Below, one piece after another: positions 33,216-42,736 of a stretch of DNA of 64,000 bases (positions within the stretch are counted from its first letter, which is position 1; each line of letters starts with the position of its first letter). The notes under the pieces were generated by a model. The model saw nothing but the letters and a program-made list of their open reading frames with translations. It did not search any database and was not told where the DNA came from. This stretch comes from Acidovorax sp. FHTAMBA (GTDB lineage: Bacteria > Pseudomonadota > Gammaproteobacteria > Burkholderiales > Burkholderiaceae_C): NCBI RefSeq assembly GCF_038958875.1, contig NZ_CP152407.1:1991501-2055500 (forward strand), given 5' to 3'. The position numbers and the translations under genes were made by a program.

Positions 33216-34025
33216 ATGCGTCGGCAGATCATTCAGGGCGCACATGGAACCATCGAGGTTCTGTGCCGAGGCGGGACGGGGGAGACGTCCCTGTTCCTTC
33301 ATGGAATCGGAGCGACGGCGTCCGGCTGGGACGAGTTGATCAAAGGGCTGCCAGGCCGCCGCGTGGCTTGGAACGCACCAGGGTATGGCGCAAGTTCGCC
33401 CTTGAACAGCGCTGCTGAACTGCATCAGTATGTAGATTCGCTGGCCACCGTGCTGGACGGCCTCGGAGAGGAGCGAGTCCATGTCGTCGGCCACTCGTGG
33501 GGGACCTTGCTCGCCGCGAGCCTCGCGAGCGACTTCCCTCAACGCGTGAGGTCACTGGCATTGTTGAACCCCACCCCGGGGTATGCCAGCCTTCCGCCGG
33601 AACAGCGCAACGCGTTGCTTGCCTCCAGGCTGAGCATGCTGGGTGAGCTGGGCCCTGCGGGGGTGGCGCGGCGTTCCGCTCCGAGTCTTGTCAGTCCGCA
33701 CGCCTCACCGGAACTGCTGGAAGCGGCCAGGGAACTAGCTGCAGGAATCACAGAGCAGGGTATGCGCGATGCCACTCGGGTGCTGTTTGCCACCGACCTG
33801 CTGAAGATCCTGCAAAGCGGATGGGAGGGACCGATGCTGGTGCTGACCGGCGACGATGACAGCATTGGAGGCAGCGATCTCGCTCCCGAGATCGAGCGTC
33901 GGCTGCGCGGCGTGCGTCACGTTGCCGTCGCCCGGTGCGGGCACCTTGCGCCGCTGGAGTCGCCAGGCCTTACGGCCACGGAACTGTGTCGCCTCTGGAA
34001 CAGTTGCCCGACCGAATCCTCCTGA
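33216..34025 (+). CDS. Alpha/beta-fold hydrolase, 269 aa
   Basis: Shows the oxyanion-hole LFLHGIGATASGWDEL, the nucleophile elbow GHSWG (Ser), the acid in LTGDDDSIGG and the late histidine in RCGHLAPLESPG. It may be an esterase, a lactonase or a C-C bond hydrolase of the meta-cleavage type. In this operon the simplest role is opening an ester or lactone made by a Baeyer-Villiger-like reaction of the preceding monooxygenase, which is inference. I chose the ATG at 33216 because AGGGG is 9 bases upstream; the ATG at 33207 is too close to it. Confidence 0.85.
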   Translation: MRRQIIQGAHGTIEVLCRGGTGETSLFLHGIGATASGWDELIKGLPGRRVAWNAPGYGASSPLNSAAELHQYVDSLATVLDGLGEERVHVVGHSWGTLLAASLASDFPQRVRSLALLNPTPGYASLPPEQRNALLASRLSMLGELGPAGVARRSAPSLVSPHASPELLEAARELAAGITEQGMRDATRVLFATDLLKILQSGWEGPMLVLTGDDDSIGGSDLAPEIERRLRGVRHVAVARCGHLAPLESPGLTATELCRLWNSCPTESS

Positions 34026-34166
34026 CGGTAAGACCGTCCACACGTCTCGATCACTTTCACAGGAGCACTCATGACTCGATGAAGATGCCATGGCTGGAAA
34101 TGCCTTCAACGCATGCCTCAATCATTCGCAACCGCGCAACGGTTCCAGACTAACCAAGGAGACATC

Positions 34167-35147
34167 ATGAGAATATTTCAGACCCTTCAAATTGCCATGC
34201 TTGGCATTGCAATGTGCGTCCAGCCTGCGACGGCCCAGGTCGCCAACTCACTGAGCAAGCCGATCAGGCTCATCGTCCCATTTGCAGCTGGAGGACCGAC
34301 AGACGCTGCGGCGCGTGCAGTCGGCGAGGGCCTCAGCCGCGCTCTTGGGCAGTCGGTCATCGTCGAAAACAAGCCGGGGGCGAACACGATCATTGGCGCC
34401 AGCGCCTGCAAGGCGGCCGCCCCTGACGGACAGACGTTCTGCATATTCCTGAACGATACGGTCACGATCAATCCGTCCGTCTATAGCAAGCTTCCGTATG
34501 ATTCTGATCGCGACTTCGTCGCTGTTGCGAGCCTGGTCGGCATCGAATCCGCGATCGTGGTTACCGCAGACGTTCCGGTATCGAATCTCAAGGAGCTTGC
34601 TCAGTTCGATGCGGCCAATCCCGGAAAGCTCAACTGGGGAACATTCGGCATCGGGAGCTCTGCTCACTTGTATCTTGGACAGGCCAACCGCGCGCTGAAC
34701 ACGCGGATCAATCACGTCCCCTACGCCCAAGGAGGCGCTGCAGTGGTGTCCGGACTGATGTCGGGAGACATCCAGTCCACAATGCTGTCCTATGGGCTCG
34801 TCAACCAGTGGATTCAGAAGGGGAAACTCAAGGCCATTGCCGTTATCGGAGAGAGCCGGTCGCCGTACTTCCCGAACGTCCACAGCGTGAAGGAACAGGG
34901 TTTGGGGATGAGCCCAAGGCTTTGGATTGGCATGTTTGCTCCCAGCGGTATCCCTGCGGCCGCCGTCGAGCAAATGAACAAGGCGGTCAACCGGATCTTG
35001 CTGGATCCAGCCTTTCAGAAGCAATACCTCGAGACCCAAGGCCTTACTCCGCTGGTCGGCACGTCCCAAGAGTTTGCGGACCGTATCCGTAGGGATCGCG
35101 CCGAATGGGCGGCGGTGGCATCCGCCACGAACGTCAGGTTGGACTGA
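34167..35147 (+). CDS. Bug-family tripartite tricarboxylate-type solute-binding protein, 326 aa
   Basis: Periplasmic receptor with a Sec signal peptide (RIFQTLQIAMLGIAMCVQPATAQ, residues 2-24). The mature part shows the family pattern PIRLIVPFAAGGPTDAAAR, GQSVIVENKPGANTIIG and LPYDSDRDFVAVA. Bug proteins bind carboxylates or related small molecules for TctAB-type transporters, but no TctA or TctB gene is in the window. AAGGAGACATC precedes the ATG. It sits in the operon of the luciferase-like monooxygenase, so its ligand is probably that pathway's substrate. Confidence 0.92.
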   Translation: MRIFQTLQIAMLGIAMCVQPATAQVANSLSKPIRLIVPFAAGGPTDAAARAVGEGLSRALGQSVIVENKPGANTIIGASACKAAAPDGQTFCIFLNDTVTINPSVYSKLPYDSDRDFVAVASLVGIESAIVVTADVPVSNLKELAQFDAANPGKLNWGTFGIGSSAHLYLGQANRALNTRINHVPYAQGGAAVVSGLMSGDIQSTMLSYGLVNQWIQKGKLKAIAVIGESRSPYFPNVHSVKEQGLGMSPRLWIGMFAPSGIPAAAVEQMNKAVNRILLDPAFQKQYLETQGLTPLVGTSQEFADRIRRDRAEWAAVASATNVRLD

Positions 35148-35149
35148 GC

Positions 35150-36172
35150 ATGGATGGTCACTTGACTGCGGAAGTGGTCACGACGATGCAGTGCGTCGAG
35201 ATCGCGCATTCAGGCCCTCCTGAAGTGCTGCGCGTCGTGGAAAGACCATGCCCGGTGCCCGGGGCAGGGGAGGTGCTGATCCGAGTCGCTGCGGCAGGCG
35301 TCAACCGCGGCGACGTGGCGCAGCGGACGGGGCACTATCCGCCACCTCCTGGTGCCAGCGATGTGCCAGGACTTGAAGTGTCGGGAACCATCGCGCAACT
35401 TGGTGAAGGGGTGACGGCCTTCAGAGTTGGTGACAAGGTCTGCGCACTACTCACTGGCGGAGGCTATGCGACCTACTGCACAGTGGCAGCGAGTCAATGC
35501 CTGCCGGTGCCCACGGGCGTGTCGCTGCTGGATGCCGCCGGACTCCCGGAAGCGTGCTTCACTGTTTGGAGCACGGTCTGGAGACAGGGTCGACTGAAGG
35601 ACGGCGAGTCGTTGCTGGTGCACGGCGGCGCAAGCGGCATTGGCACCATGGCGATCCAGATGGCTGCTGCACTGGGCCACCGCGTCATGGTCACGGCCGG
35701 GGGACCCGAGCGCTGTGCCGCCTGCATCGAACTGGGCGCAACGCTAGCGATCGACTACCACCGAGAAGACTTCGTGCAGGCCGTGGATGCGGCGACACAT
35801 GGCAGAGGTGTCGATGTCATCCTGGACATGGTCGCCGGTGACTACGTGGCGCGCGATATCTCCGCGGTGGCAACAGATGGTCGGGTGGTGTTCATCTCGT
35901 TTCTAGGTGGACGCCATGTGCAGTTCGATGTCATGGCCGTCATGCAGAAGCGCGTTACGCTAACTGGTTCGACCCTTCGCGCGAGTTCTTCCGCATTCAA
36001 GCAGTCGATTGCGCTTGAACTGGCCGAATACATCTGGCCAAAAATTGAAGCAGGTGCCATTTGCCCTGTCACCGATGGTGTCTTCGAACTCTCCGAGGTG
36101 GCGGACGCGCACCGACTGATGGAGTCGGGGCGACAGATCGGGAAGATCCTGATTCGCATGCCAATCCACTGA
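35150..36172 (+). CDS. NADPH:quinone oxidoreductase-like medium-chain dehydrogenase, 340 aa
   Basis: A zinc-free member of the medium-chain dehydrogenase family, closest in style to the PIG3 group: AAGVNRGDVAQRTGHYPPPPGASDVPGLEVSG (by position, 45-77) and the nucleotide-binding LVHGGASGIGTMAIQMA. No zinc ligands are present. It would reduce a quinone or an enone with NADPH. It starts 3 bases after the solute receptor gene, so it shares the operon; it could reduce an alpha,beta-unsaturated intermediate of that pathway. The ATG at 35186 is an alternative start. Confidence 0.85.
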   Translation: MDGHLTAEVVTTMQCVEIAHSGPPEVLRVVERPCPVPGAGEVLIRVAAAGVNRGDVAQRTGHYPPPPGASDVPGLEVSGTIAQLGEGVTAFRVGDKVCALLTGGGYATYCTVAASQCLPVPTGVSLLDAAGLPEACFTVWSTVWRQGRLKDGESLLVHGGASGIGTMAIQMAAALGHRVMVTAGGPERCAACIELGATLAIDYHREDFVQAVDAATHGRGVDVILDMVAGDYVARDISAVATDGRVVFISFLGGRHVQFDVMAVMQKRVTLTGSTLRASSSAFKQSIALELAEYIWPKIEAGAICPVTDGVFELSEVADAHRLMESGRQIGKILIRMPIH

Positions 36173-36415
36173 AACGGTGTGAACGCTGTCCGGCGAGTGA
36201 TGGGCCTCGCGCGAACCAAGCTGTCGCGGCACCGGCTTAGCCAGTTGGACAGCCCCCTGGTTGTGCCACTGGCGAATCCTCGTGCGACTTCACGCCGCTG
36301 ACGCCGATCCCCCACCTATCTGCGCAGCAGTGCTCGCTTTGCCGGACTGCGCGTGCGCCGATGCCGAGATCAGCTAACTTCCCGCCGCTATGGCGCGAAA
36401 CTTGTCTTCGTCGCT

Positions 36416-37321
36416 TCAGTTGTCAGAAAACAATTCGCTGACCAACTGCCTCAGCCACATGTTGTCAGGGTCCCGGTTGTACTTGGCGTGCCAGAACATG
36501 TTGATGGAAATCTCCGGCAGTTTGACGGGATGCGGGGATACGATCAGGTCAAAGGGCTCCTTGCTACGGTCGGCATATCGCTCCGGCAAAGTGGCAATCA
36601 AGTCTGTGCTCTGCAGGATGTGGCCAACAGCAATGAAGTGGGGCACCACCAGGCGGATGCGGCGCGTCACGCCTGCACGGGCAAGCAAACTGTCGATCTC
36701 ACCGTGTCCGGTATTCCGAGCAGTAACGCCCACATGCTCAAGCTTGCTGAACTGCGCAAGTGTCATCGGGGACTTGGCGATAGGATGCCCTCGCCTGAAC
36801 ATGCACACATAACGCTGCCGAAACAAGCGCTTCTGAAAAAATCCGGTCTGCAGATGGGGCATCGATCCCAGCGCAAGGTCAATCGACCCTGACTCCATGT
36901 CCTCTTTGATGTTTCCAGAGTTGGTGCGATGCGTATGAATCTGTATTTTTGGGGCAATCCGGGAGAGCTCATCCATCAACGGAGGCATGAAGTACATCTC
37001 GCCAACGTCGGTCATCGCAAGATTGAAGGTCCGTGCACTGGTCTTCGGGTCGAAGCGTTCGCTGCTGGAAAACGCGGTCTGTAACGCATTAAGCGCGTAG
37101 ACAACGGGTTCGGCCAGATGAAGCGCATAAGGCGTTGGCTCCATGCCTTTGGATGTCCGGATAAACAGCTCATCGTTGAGAAGCTCACGCATGCGTCGTA
37201 GAGCGTTGCTGACGGCTGGCTGCGACATGTCCAGCTTTTCAGCGGCCACCGATGCACTGCGGTCCAACAGCATCTGGTTGAACACCACCAGCAGATTCAG
37301 GTCCAGGTCGCGAAGCTTCAT
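36416..37321 (-). CDS. nagR: NahR/NagR-type LysR regulator, 301 aa
   Basis: Length and sequence follow NahR and NagR closely: MKLRDLDLNLLVVFNQMLLDRS, LDMSQPAVSNALRRMR, FIRTSKGMEPTPYALHLAEPV (by position) and the effector domain with FNLAMTDVGEMYFMPPLM, LEHVGVTARNTGHGEI and RLVVPHFIAVGHILQSTDLIATLP. These proteins activate salicylate and naphthalene genes when salicylate binds. It is divergent from nagAa, and a TTCA-N6-TGAT site typical of NahR binding lies between them. The start at 37321 has GGGG 6 bases upstream; an ATG four codons earlier is less likely. Confidence 0.93.
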   Translation of the reverse strand: MKLRDLDLNLLVVFNQMLLDRSASVAAEKLDMSQPAVSNALRRMRELLNDELFIRTSKGMEPTPYALHLAEPVVYALNALQTAFSSSERFDPKTSARTFNLAMTDVGEMYFMPPLMDELSRIAPKIQIHTHRTNSGNIKEDMESGSIDLALGSMPHLQTGFFQKRLFRQRYVCMFRRGHPIAKSPMTLAQFSKLEHVGVTARNTGHGEIDSLLARAGVTRRIRLVVPHFIAVGHILQSTDLIATLPERYADRSKEPFDLIVSPHPVKLPEISINMFWHAKYNRDPDNMWLRQLVSELFSDN

Positions 37322-37335
37322 GTCACACCCCATTA

Positions 37336-37349
37336 TTCATAGTGGTGAT
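37336..37349. promoter_or_regulatory. NahR-type operator TTCA-N6-TGAT
   Basis: TTCATAGTGGTGAT lies in the 111-base divergent region between nagR and nagAa. It fits the TTCA-N6-TGAT half-site pattern described for NahR/NagR promoters, centred about 90 bases before the nagAa start codon. Likely site for salicylate-dependent activation. Confidence 0.6.
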
Positions 37350-37432
37350 TGTAACTATCAGACTTACTGCATCGACTAATACAGCGTTCGTCCCCAGAAT
37401 CGCGCCACTCGGAGACAAAGTGAGCGCCCCAC

Positions 37433-38419
37433 ATGGAATTGGTTATAGAGCCACTCAAGCTACATCTGCAGACAGAGATCGGTAAGAACCTGCTGGATGT
37501 GCTGCGCTCGAACGACGTCCCCATCTCGTACAGTTGCATGTCTGGCCGATGTGGAACATGCCGCTGCAAAGTGACCGAGGGCAGCGTCCTCGATGGCGGA
37601 CCAGAGACTGGCAGGCCTCACTCGGCCAAGGCCGGAGACGTGCTGGCATGCCAGGCGACTTTGACCGGCGACTGCACGATTGAAGTTCCGGATGTTGACG
37701 AGGTGGTGACCCACCCCGCGAAGATCATCAAAGGGACCGTCACATCGATTGAGAAAGCCACCCACGACATTCGTCGAATCAAGGTCAGGCTTTCCAAGCC
37801 TCTTGAGTTCAGTCCCGGCCAGTACGCGACCGTGCAGTTCACGCCGGACCACATTCGGCCGTACTCGATGGCAGGCCTCCCGGGCGACGAAGAAATGGAG
37901 TTCCAAGTCCGTCAGGTGCATGGCGGACGGGTGACGGACTACATCTTCAGGGAACTGAAGACAGGAGCCAACCTCCGAATCAGCGGTCCTTTGGGAACTG
38001 CGTATCTGAGGCGAAAGCACGCCGGCCCGATGCTCTGCGTGGGCGGAGGGACCGGACTGGCTCCTGTTCTATCGATCGTTCGCGGCGCGCTCGCGGAGGG
38101 TATGAAGAACCCGATTCACCTCTACTTTGGGGTCCGCAGCCAGGAAGACCTCTACGACGCAGACCGCCTCAGGGTGCTTGCAGACCAGAACTCCAACCTC
38201 CAGGTGCACATCGTCGTGGCTACCGGTCCGGCGGGCAACGGCCTGCGCAGTGGACTGGTCACCGATGCCATCCAAAACGACCTTCAGTCGTTGGAAGGAT
38301 GGCGAGCCTATCTGTGCGGTGCGCCGGCGATGGTCGAGGCACTCAGCCTGCTCGTCGCAAAGCAGGGCATTGCTCCTGAGCATGTCCATGCAGACGCGTT
38401 TTATCCCAGTGGTGTCTGA
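37433..38419 (+). CDS. nagAa: Ferredoxin reductase of salicylate 5-hydroxylase (NagAa type), 328 aa
   Basis: Passes electrons from NAD(P)H to the ferredoxin NagAb. The N-terminal plant-type 2Fe-2S domain has Cys35, Cys40 and Cys43 ([12 protein letters not shown]), then a FAD-binding domain (RPYSMAGLP) and an NAD-binding domain ([32 protein letters not shown]). It follows NahAa/NagAa almost throughout. In Ralstonia sp. U2 the same protein serves both naphthalene dioxygenase and salicylate 5-hydroxylase. It is the first gene of the nag operon here, divergent from nagR. Confidence 0.94.
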   Translation: MELVIEPLKLHLQTEIGKNLLDVLRSNDVPISYSCMSGRCGTCRCKVTEGSVLDGGPETGRPHSAKAGDVLACQATLTGDCTIEVPDVDEVVTHPAKIIKGTVTSIEKATHDIRRIKVRLSKPLEFSPGQYATVQFTPDHIRPYSMAGLPGDEEMEFQVRQVHGGRVTDYIFRELKTGANLRISGPLGTAYLRRKHAGPMLCVGGGTGLAPVLSIVRGALAEGMKNPIHLYFGVRSQEDLYDADRLRVLADQNSNLQVHIVVATGPAGNGLRSGLVTDAIQNDLQSLEGWRAYLCGAPAMVEALSLLVAKQGIAPEHVHADAFYPSGV

Positions 38420-38462
38420 CCGCACCGCCATTCCCCACACACTTCATTAAAGGAGACCCACG

Positions 38463-39725
38463 ATGAGTGAAGGCAAGACAGTGTTTCCCCCAAACCCTAC
38501 TTGGCCAGGCGATGGGACCAGTCGTGTTCCTTTCTGGGCGTACACCCGCGAGGATCTCTACAAGCGCGAGCTTGACCGATTGTTCTATTCCGGCCACTGG
38601 TGCTACGTCGGTCTTGAGGCTGAGATTCCCAATCCGGGCGACTTCAGGCGCACCGTGATCGGCGAGCGCTCAGTCATCATGGTGCGGGATACCGACGGTG
38701 GAGTGAACGTCGTCGAAAACGTCTGCGCCCACCGCGGCATGCGTTTCTGCCGCGAACGCAATGGCCATGCAAAGGACTTCTTCTGTCCCTATCACCAATG
38801 GAACTACAGCCTCAAGGGCGATCTGCAGGGGGTTCCCTTCCGCCGTGGCGTGAAGCAGGATGGAAAGATCAACGGCGGTATGCCCAAGGACTTCAAGCTG
38901 GAAGAGCACGGTCTGACCAAGTTGAAGGTGGCCACGCGCGGTGGTGTCGTCTTTGCTTCGTTCGACCATGACGTCGAACCATTCGAAGAGTTTCTCGGCC
39001 CGACCATCCTCCAGTACTTCGACCGGGTGTTCAACGGCCGCAAGCTCAAGGTTCTGGGCTACCGCCGCCAGCGCATTCCAGGCAACTGGAAGCTGATGCA
39101 GGAGAACATCAAGGATCCATATCACCCTGGTCTCCTGCACACCTGGTTCTCCACCTTCGGGCTCTGGCGCGCCGACAACAAATCCGAGCTGAAGATGGAC
39201 GAGAAGTTTCGCCATGCAGCCATGATTTCCACGCGTGGCCAGGGCGGCAAGAACGAGGAGGTGGTCACGGGCGTCGACAGCTTCAAGGAGTCGATGAAGG
39301 TCAACGACCCGCGCCTGCTGGACATCGTGCCCGAACCCTGGTGGGGCGGGCCCACCGCTGTGATGACCACGATCTTCCCGAGTGTGATCATCCAGCAGCA
39401 GGTCAACAGCGTGTCGACCCGCCATATCCAGCCGTCTGGTCACGGCTCATTCGACTTCGTCTGGACTCACTTCGGGTTTGAGGACGATACGCCTGAGATG
39501 CATGAGCGTCGTCTGATCCAAGCCAATCTATTCGGACCTGCTGGTTTTGTCTCTGCCGACGATGGCGAAGTCATCGAGTGGTCGCAGGAGGGCTTTGAGC
39601 AGAACCCTGGTCACCGCACGGTCATCGAGATGGGCGGTCACGAAATCGGTGACACCGATCACATGGTCACGGAGACCTTGATTCGCGGTATGTACAACTA
39701 CTGGCGTCAAGTGATGGGGGAATAG
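38463..39725 (+). CDS. nagG: Salicylate 5-hydroxylase, large (oxygenase alpha) subunit, 420 aa
   Basis: Rieske non-haem iron oxygenase that hydroxylates salicylate at C5 to gentisate. The Rieske cluster ligands are Cys88-His90 and Cys108-His111 (CAHRG, CPYHQW). The catalytic iron site is Asp218, His221 and His226 in DPYHPGLLH, the D-x2-H-x4-H pattern. The N-terminus [20 protein letters not shown] is characteristic of NagG. AAGGAGACCC precedes the ATG. It is followed 2 bases later by the small subunit, and flanked by its reductase and ferredoxin genes in the nagAa-G-H-Ab order. Confidence 0.95.
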   Translation: MSEGKTVFPPNPTWPGDGTSRVPFWAYTREDLYKRELDRLFYSGHWCYVGLEAEIPNPGDFRRTVIGERSVIMVRDTDGGVNVVENVCAHRGMRFCRERNGHAKDFFCPYHQWNYSLKGDLQGVPFRRGVKQDGKINGGMPKDFKLEEHGLTKLKVATRGGVVFASFDHDVEPFEEFLGPTILQYFDRVFNGRKLKVLGYRRQRIPGNWKLMQENIKDPYHPGLLHTWFSTFGLWRADNKSELKMDEKFRHAAMISTRGQGGKNEEVVTGVDSFKESMKVNDPRLLDIVPEPWWGGPTAVMTTIFPSVIIQQQVNSVSTRHIQPSGHGSFDFVWTHFGFEDDTPEMHERRLIQANLFGPAGFVSADDGEVIEWSQEGFEQNPGHRTVIEMGGHEIGDTDHMVTETLIRGMYNYWRQVMGE

Positions 39726-39727
39726 CC

Positions 39728-40213
39728 ATGATCGACTTCAAAACCTACTTCGAGCTTCTCAACCTGTACAGCGACTACGCCATGGTCTGCGATTCGGCAG
39801 AGTGGGAGAAGTGGCCCGAGTTCTTCGTCGACGCAGGCACCTATCGGCTGCAGCCGCGCGAAAACCACGAACAAGGTCTTCCCCTTTGCCTGCTGGCACT
39901 TGAGAGCAAGGCAATGATTCGTGACCGGGTCTACGGCGTCAAAGAGACCATGTATCACGACCCGTACTACCAGCGGCATATCGTCGGCACGCCTCGAATC
40001 ACCTCCGTGGAGCGTGACATCTACGGCGAACGCATTCTGGCTGAAGCGAACTACACCGTGATCCGGACCAAGCTGGACGGTGAATCCACCGTGTTCAACA
40101 CCGGGTTCTATCGCGATGCCATCGTGCGGACGCCCGAGGGCCTGAAGTTGCAGTCTCGCTTGTGCGTGTACGACAGCGAGATGATTGCCAACTCCCTCAT
40201 CTATCCGATCTGA
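39728..40213 (+). CDS. nagH: Salicylate 5-hydroxylase, small (beta) subunit, 161 aa
   Basis: Structural beta subunit of the ring-hydroxylating oxygenase, with the cystatin-like fold: [36 protein letters not shown] and the C-terminal [23 protein letters not shown] (given by position, 139-161). It has no cofactor. Two bases separate it from nagG, so the subunits are made together. Length agrees with NagH. Confidence 0.93.
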   Translation: MIDFKTYFELLNLYSDYAMVCDSAEWEKWPEFFVDAGTYRLQPRENHEQGLPLCLLALESKAMIRDRVYGVKETMYHDPYYQRHIVGTPRITSVERDIYGERILAEANYTVIRTKLDGESTVFNTGFYRDAIVRTPEGLKLQSRLCVYDSEMIANSLIYPI

Positions 40214-40223
40214 GGTTGGCCGC

Positions 40224-40538
40224 ATGACCGAGAAATGGATCGACGCAGCTGCCCGTGGCGCTGTTCCCGAGGGTGATGTGATTGGTGTCAACGTGGCGGG
40301 AAAGGACATCGCGCTCTACGAGGTGGAGGGCGAGGTCTATGCCACAGACAACATCTGCACGCATGGTGCAGCGCGCATGAGTGATGGATTCCTTGAAGGC
40401 CGCGAGATCGAGTGCCCCCTGCACCAGGGCCGATTCGATGTCTGCACCGGCAAGGCGATGTGCGCTCCGCTGACCGAGGACATCAAGACGTACCCGGTCA
40501 GGATCGAGAACATGCGTGTGATGCTGCGCCTGGACTGA
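40224..40538 (+). CDS. nagAb: Rieske ferredoxin NagAb, 104 aa
   Basis: Carries electrons from the reductase NagAa to the oxygenase NagGH. Rieske motif [11 protein letters not shown] at about 46-56 and CPLHQGRFD at about 65-73, giving the Cys-His pairs that hold the 2Fe-2S cluster. GAGG lies 8 bases before the ATG at 40224. In strain U2 the next genes are nagAc and nagAd of naphthalene dioxygenase; here an ABC transporter follows instead. Confidence 0.94.
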   Translation: MTEKWIDAAARGAVPEGDVIGVNVAGKDIALYEVEGEVYATDNICTHGAARMSDGFLEGREIECPLHQGRFDVCTGKAMCAPLTEDIKTYPVRIENMRVMLRLD

Positions 40539-40633
40539 CCGGATCCAAGCCGGGATTGCCTGGCTCCGTTTGCGTTTTCCCCCGTTGCTGTACTACAGCG
40601 GTATGGCCTCACCCACTTTGTCAGGAGACAACT

Positions 40634-41806
40634 ATGAAATCGACTTATTCCTTCAAGGCAGTTTGTGCAGGTGTATGCGTCGTGGCCCTCCAGTCTGCCT
40701 ACGCAGACGTGACCGTTGGATTCTCTGGTCCGCTGTCGGGACCGGTCGCGGCCGTGGGGCAGGACCAGTACGACGGCTTTATGTTGGGCATTGAATCCCT
40801 CGGCAAGAAGCTCGGTGGCCAGAACGTGAATGTGTTGCGCGAGGATGACCAGCTCAAGCCGGAATTGGGCAACCAGATCACCCGCAAGTTCATTGATAGG
40901 GACAAGGTGGACGCCATTGTCGGCCTGGGTTTCTCCAACGTCCTCATGGCCAGTCTGCCCCGAATCGTCGAGTCCGGAACCGTGGCCATCGCGACCAACG
41001 CAGGTCCATCCCCGTTGGCTGGCAAGGGATGCCTGCCCAATGTGTTTTCCACTGCCTGGCAAAACGATGGAACCGCTGAAGCCATGGGCAAGTTTGCGCA
41101 GGACAGCGGCTACAAGCGGGTGTACCTGATGGCGCCCAACTACCAGGCAGGCAAGGACTACATCGCGGGTTTCAAGCGCTACTACAAGGGCGAAGTCCTC
41201 GACGAGGTGTACACCCAAGTCAACCAGCCGGACTACTCCGCAGAAATCGCGCAACTTCAGTCTGCTGGCCCGGATGCCGTCTTCGTTTTCTACCCCGGCG
41301 GCATGGGCGTGAACTTCGTCAAGCAGTTCAGCCAGGCAGGTCTTTCCAAACGGATTCCCATGTTGTCTGCCTTCACGGTCGATGGCACCACCATGCCTGC
41401 GCTGCGCGATGCGTCGGTAGGGGTCATCAGCGGAGCCATGTGGGATGTTGCCCTTGCAACACCAGGCAATGCGGAGTTCGTTGCTGCCTTCACGAAGAAG
41501 TACGGGCGCACGCCCAGCCACTACGCCGCGGTTGGCTATGACACCGCGCGCTTGCTGGACATCGCTGTCGGCAAGGTGAAGGGCAATACCTCCGACAAGG
41601 CCGCCTTCGCTGCCGCCGTCAAGGCCGCGGGCAGCGAACTCAAGGCCATTCGGGGCCCGTTCAAGTTCAACGCCAACAACATGCCTGTGCAGAACTACTA
41701 CGCCTTCCAAGTGGCCAAAGAGGGCTCCCAGGTGGTGATCAAGCAGCTTGGAACCCCGCTGCAGAACCACGAGGACGCCTACGTGTCCCAGTGCAAGGCG
41801 AGGTAA
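40634..41806 (+). CDS. Branched-chain-amino-acid-type (LIV) ABC substrate-binding protein, 390 aa
   Basis: Periplasmic binding protein with a Sec signal peptide (residues 1-24, ending AYADV) and the type I fold: VTVGFSGPLSGPVAAVGQDQYDGFMLGIE, VDAIVGLGFSNVLMAS, YLMAPNYQAGKDYIAGFKRYY (by position). LIV-type systems next to aromatic pathways usually import the aromatic acid. It sits between the salicylate hydroxylase and gentisate genes and heads a complete transporter (two permeases, two ATPases), so salicylate, gentisate or a relative is the probable ligand. AGGAG precedes the ATG. Confidence 0.9.
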   Translation: MKSTYSFKAVCAGVCVVALQSAYADVTVGFSGPLSGPVAAVGQDQYDGFMLGIESLGKKLGGQNVNVLREDDQLKPELGNQITRKFIDRDKVDAIVGLGFSNVLMASLPRIVESGTVAIATNAGPSPLAGKGCLPNVFSTAWQNDGTAEAMGKFAQDSGYKRVYLMAPNYQAGKDYIAGFKRYYKGEVLDEVYTQVNQPDYSAEIAQLQSAGPDAVFVFYPGGMGVNFVKQFSQAGLSKRIPMLSAFTVDGTTMPALRDASVGVISGAMWDVALATPGNAEFVAAFTKKYGRTPSHYAAVGYDTARLLDIAVGKVKGNTSDKAAFAAAVKAAGSELKAIRGPFKFNANNMPVQNYYAFQVAKEGSQVVIKQLGTPLQNHEDAYVSQCKAR

Positions 41807-41809
41807 GCC

Positions 41810-42736
41810 ATGTCGGCTTCTCTGCTGTTAGCACAATTGCTCAACGGCCTGCAGTACGGCGTCATGCTGTTCCTGTTGGCCGCCGGGTTGACGCTGGTCT
41901 TTGGCATCATGAGCTTCGTCAACCTCGCTCACGGCTCCCTCTACATGCTTGGAGCCTATGCCGCAGCCGTGGTGGGCGTGCACACCGGATCGTTCTTTCT
42001 CGGTGTTCTGGCTGCTGTGGCGACTGGTTTGATCGTTGGCATGCTGCTGGAATGGGTCGCGGTATCCCGCCTCTACCGGCGAGACCACCTCGATCATGTT
42101 CTGGCGACCTTCGGCCTGGTGCTCTTCTTCAACGAAGTCGTCCGGATGATCTGGGGACCGCAGCCCATGTTCGTCTCCCTGCCCGAATCGCTCTCCGGAA
42201 CGGTTGACCTGTTCGGGTTCACTTATCCCACTTATCGCTTTCTCATCATCGCTGTAGGCCTGCTGGTCGCGGCAGGGAGCCAGTGGCTGATTCACAAAAC
42301 GCGAGTCGGCATGCTCATTCGGGCTGGGTCGGTGAATCCGCAGATGGTGGGCGCGCTGGGGGTGAACATCCGCATGCTTAACGCCATGCTCTTCGCTTTG
42401 GGGGCTGCGCTGGCCGCTCTCGCCGGAGCCATGGCCGGACCGATTTTGTCCGTTCAGAGTGGCATGGGCGAGCCTGTCCTGATCACCACGCTGGTCGTCA
42501 TTGTCATTGGCGGCATTGGATCTGTGCATGGAGCGCTGTACGCGGGAATCATTGTTGGCTTGGTCGACACACTGGGACGCACATTCTTGCCCATGCTGAT
42601 CCGTGAGTTCGCGGATCGAGAGGTTGCGAACGCGGCGGGGCCGGCCTTGGCATCGATGTCGATTTACCTGCTCATGGCCATCGTTCTGGCGTGGAAGCCT
42701 CAGGGGCTCTTTCCTGCCCACAAAGGACATGCATGA
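41810..42736 (+). CDS. livH: LIV-type ABC permease, LivH family, 308 aa
   Basis: Hydrophobic inner-membrane protein with about eight membrane segments. The N-terminus LLLAQLLNGLQYGVMLFLLAAGLTLVFGIMSFVNLAHGS (by position, 4-43) is typical of LivH, and the ATPase-contact loop appears in RAGSVNPQMVGALGVNIRML. Three bases after the binding-protein gene and overlapping livM by four bases, so it is translated with both. It forms the translocation pore with LivM. Confidence 0.93.
   Translation: MSASLLLAQLLNGLQYGVMLFLLAAGLTLVFGIMSFVNLAHGSLYMLGAYAAAVVGVHTGSFFLGVLAAVATGLIVGMLLEWVAVSRLYRRDHLDHVLATFGLVLFFNEVVRMIWGPQPMFVSLPESLSGTVDLFGFTYPTYRFLIIAVGLLVAAGSQWLIHKTRVGMLIRAGSVNPQMVGALGVNIRMLNAMLFALGAALAALAGAMAGPILSVQSGMGEPVLITTLVVIVIGGIGSVHGALYAGIIVGLVDTLGRTFLPMLIREFADREVANAAGPALASMSIYLLMAIVLAWKPQGLFPAHKGHA

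Noticed and set aside
38463..40538. Naphthalene dioxygenase for the Rieske subunits
   Set aside because: The N-terminus, subunit lengths and the reductase-large-small-ferredoxin order match salicylate 5-hydroxylase NagGH, not NagAcAd.
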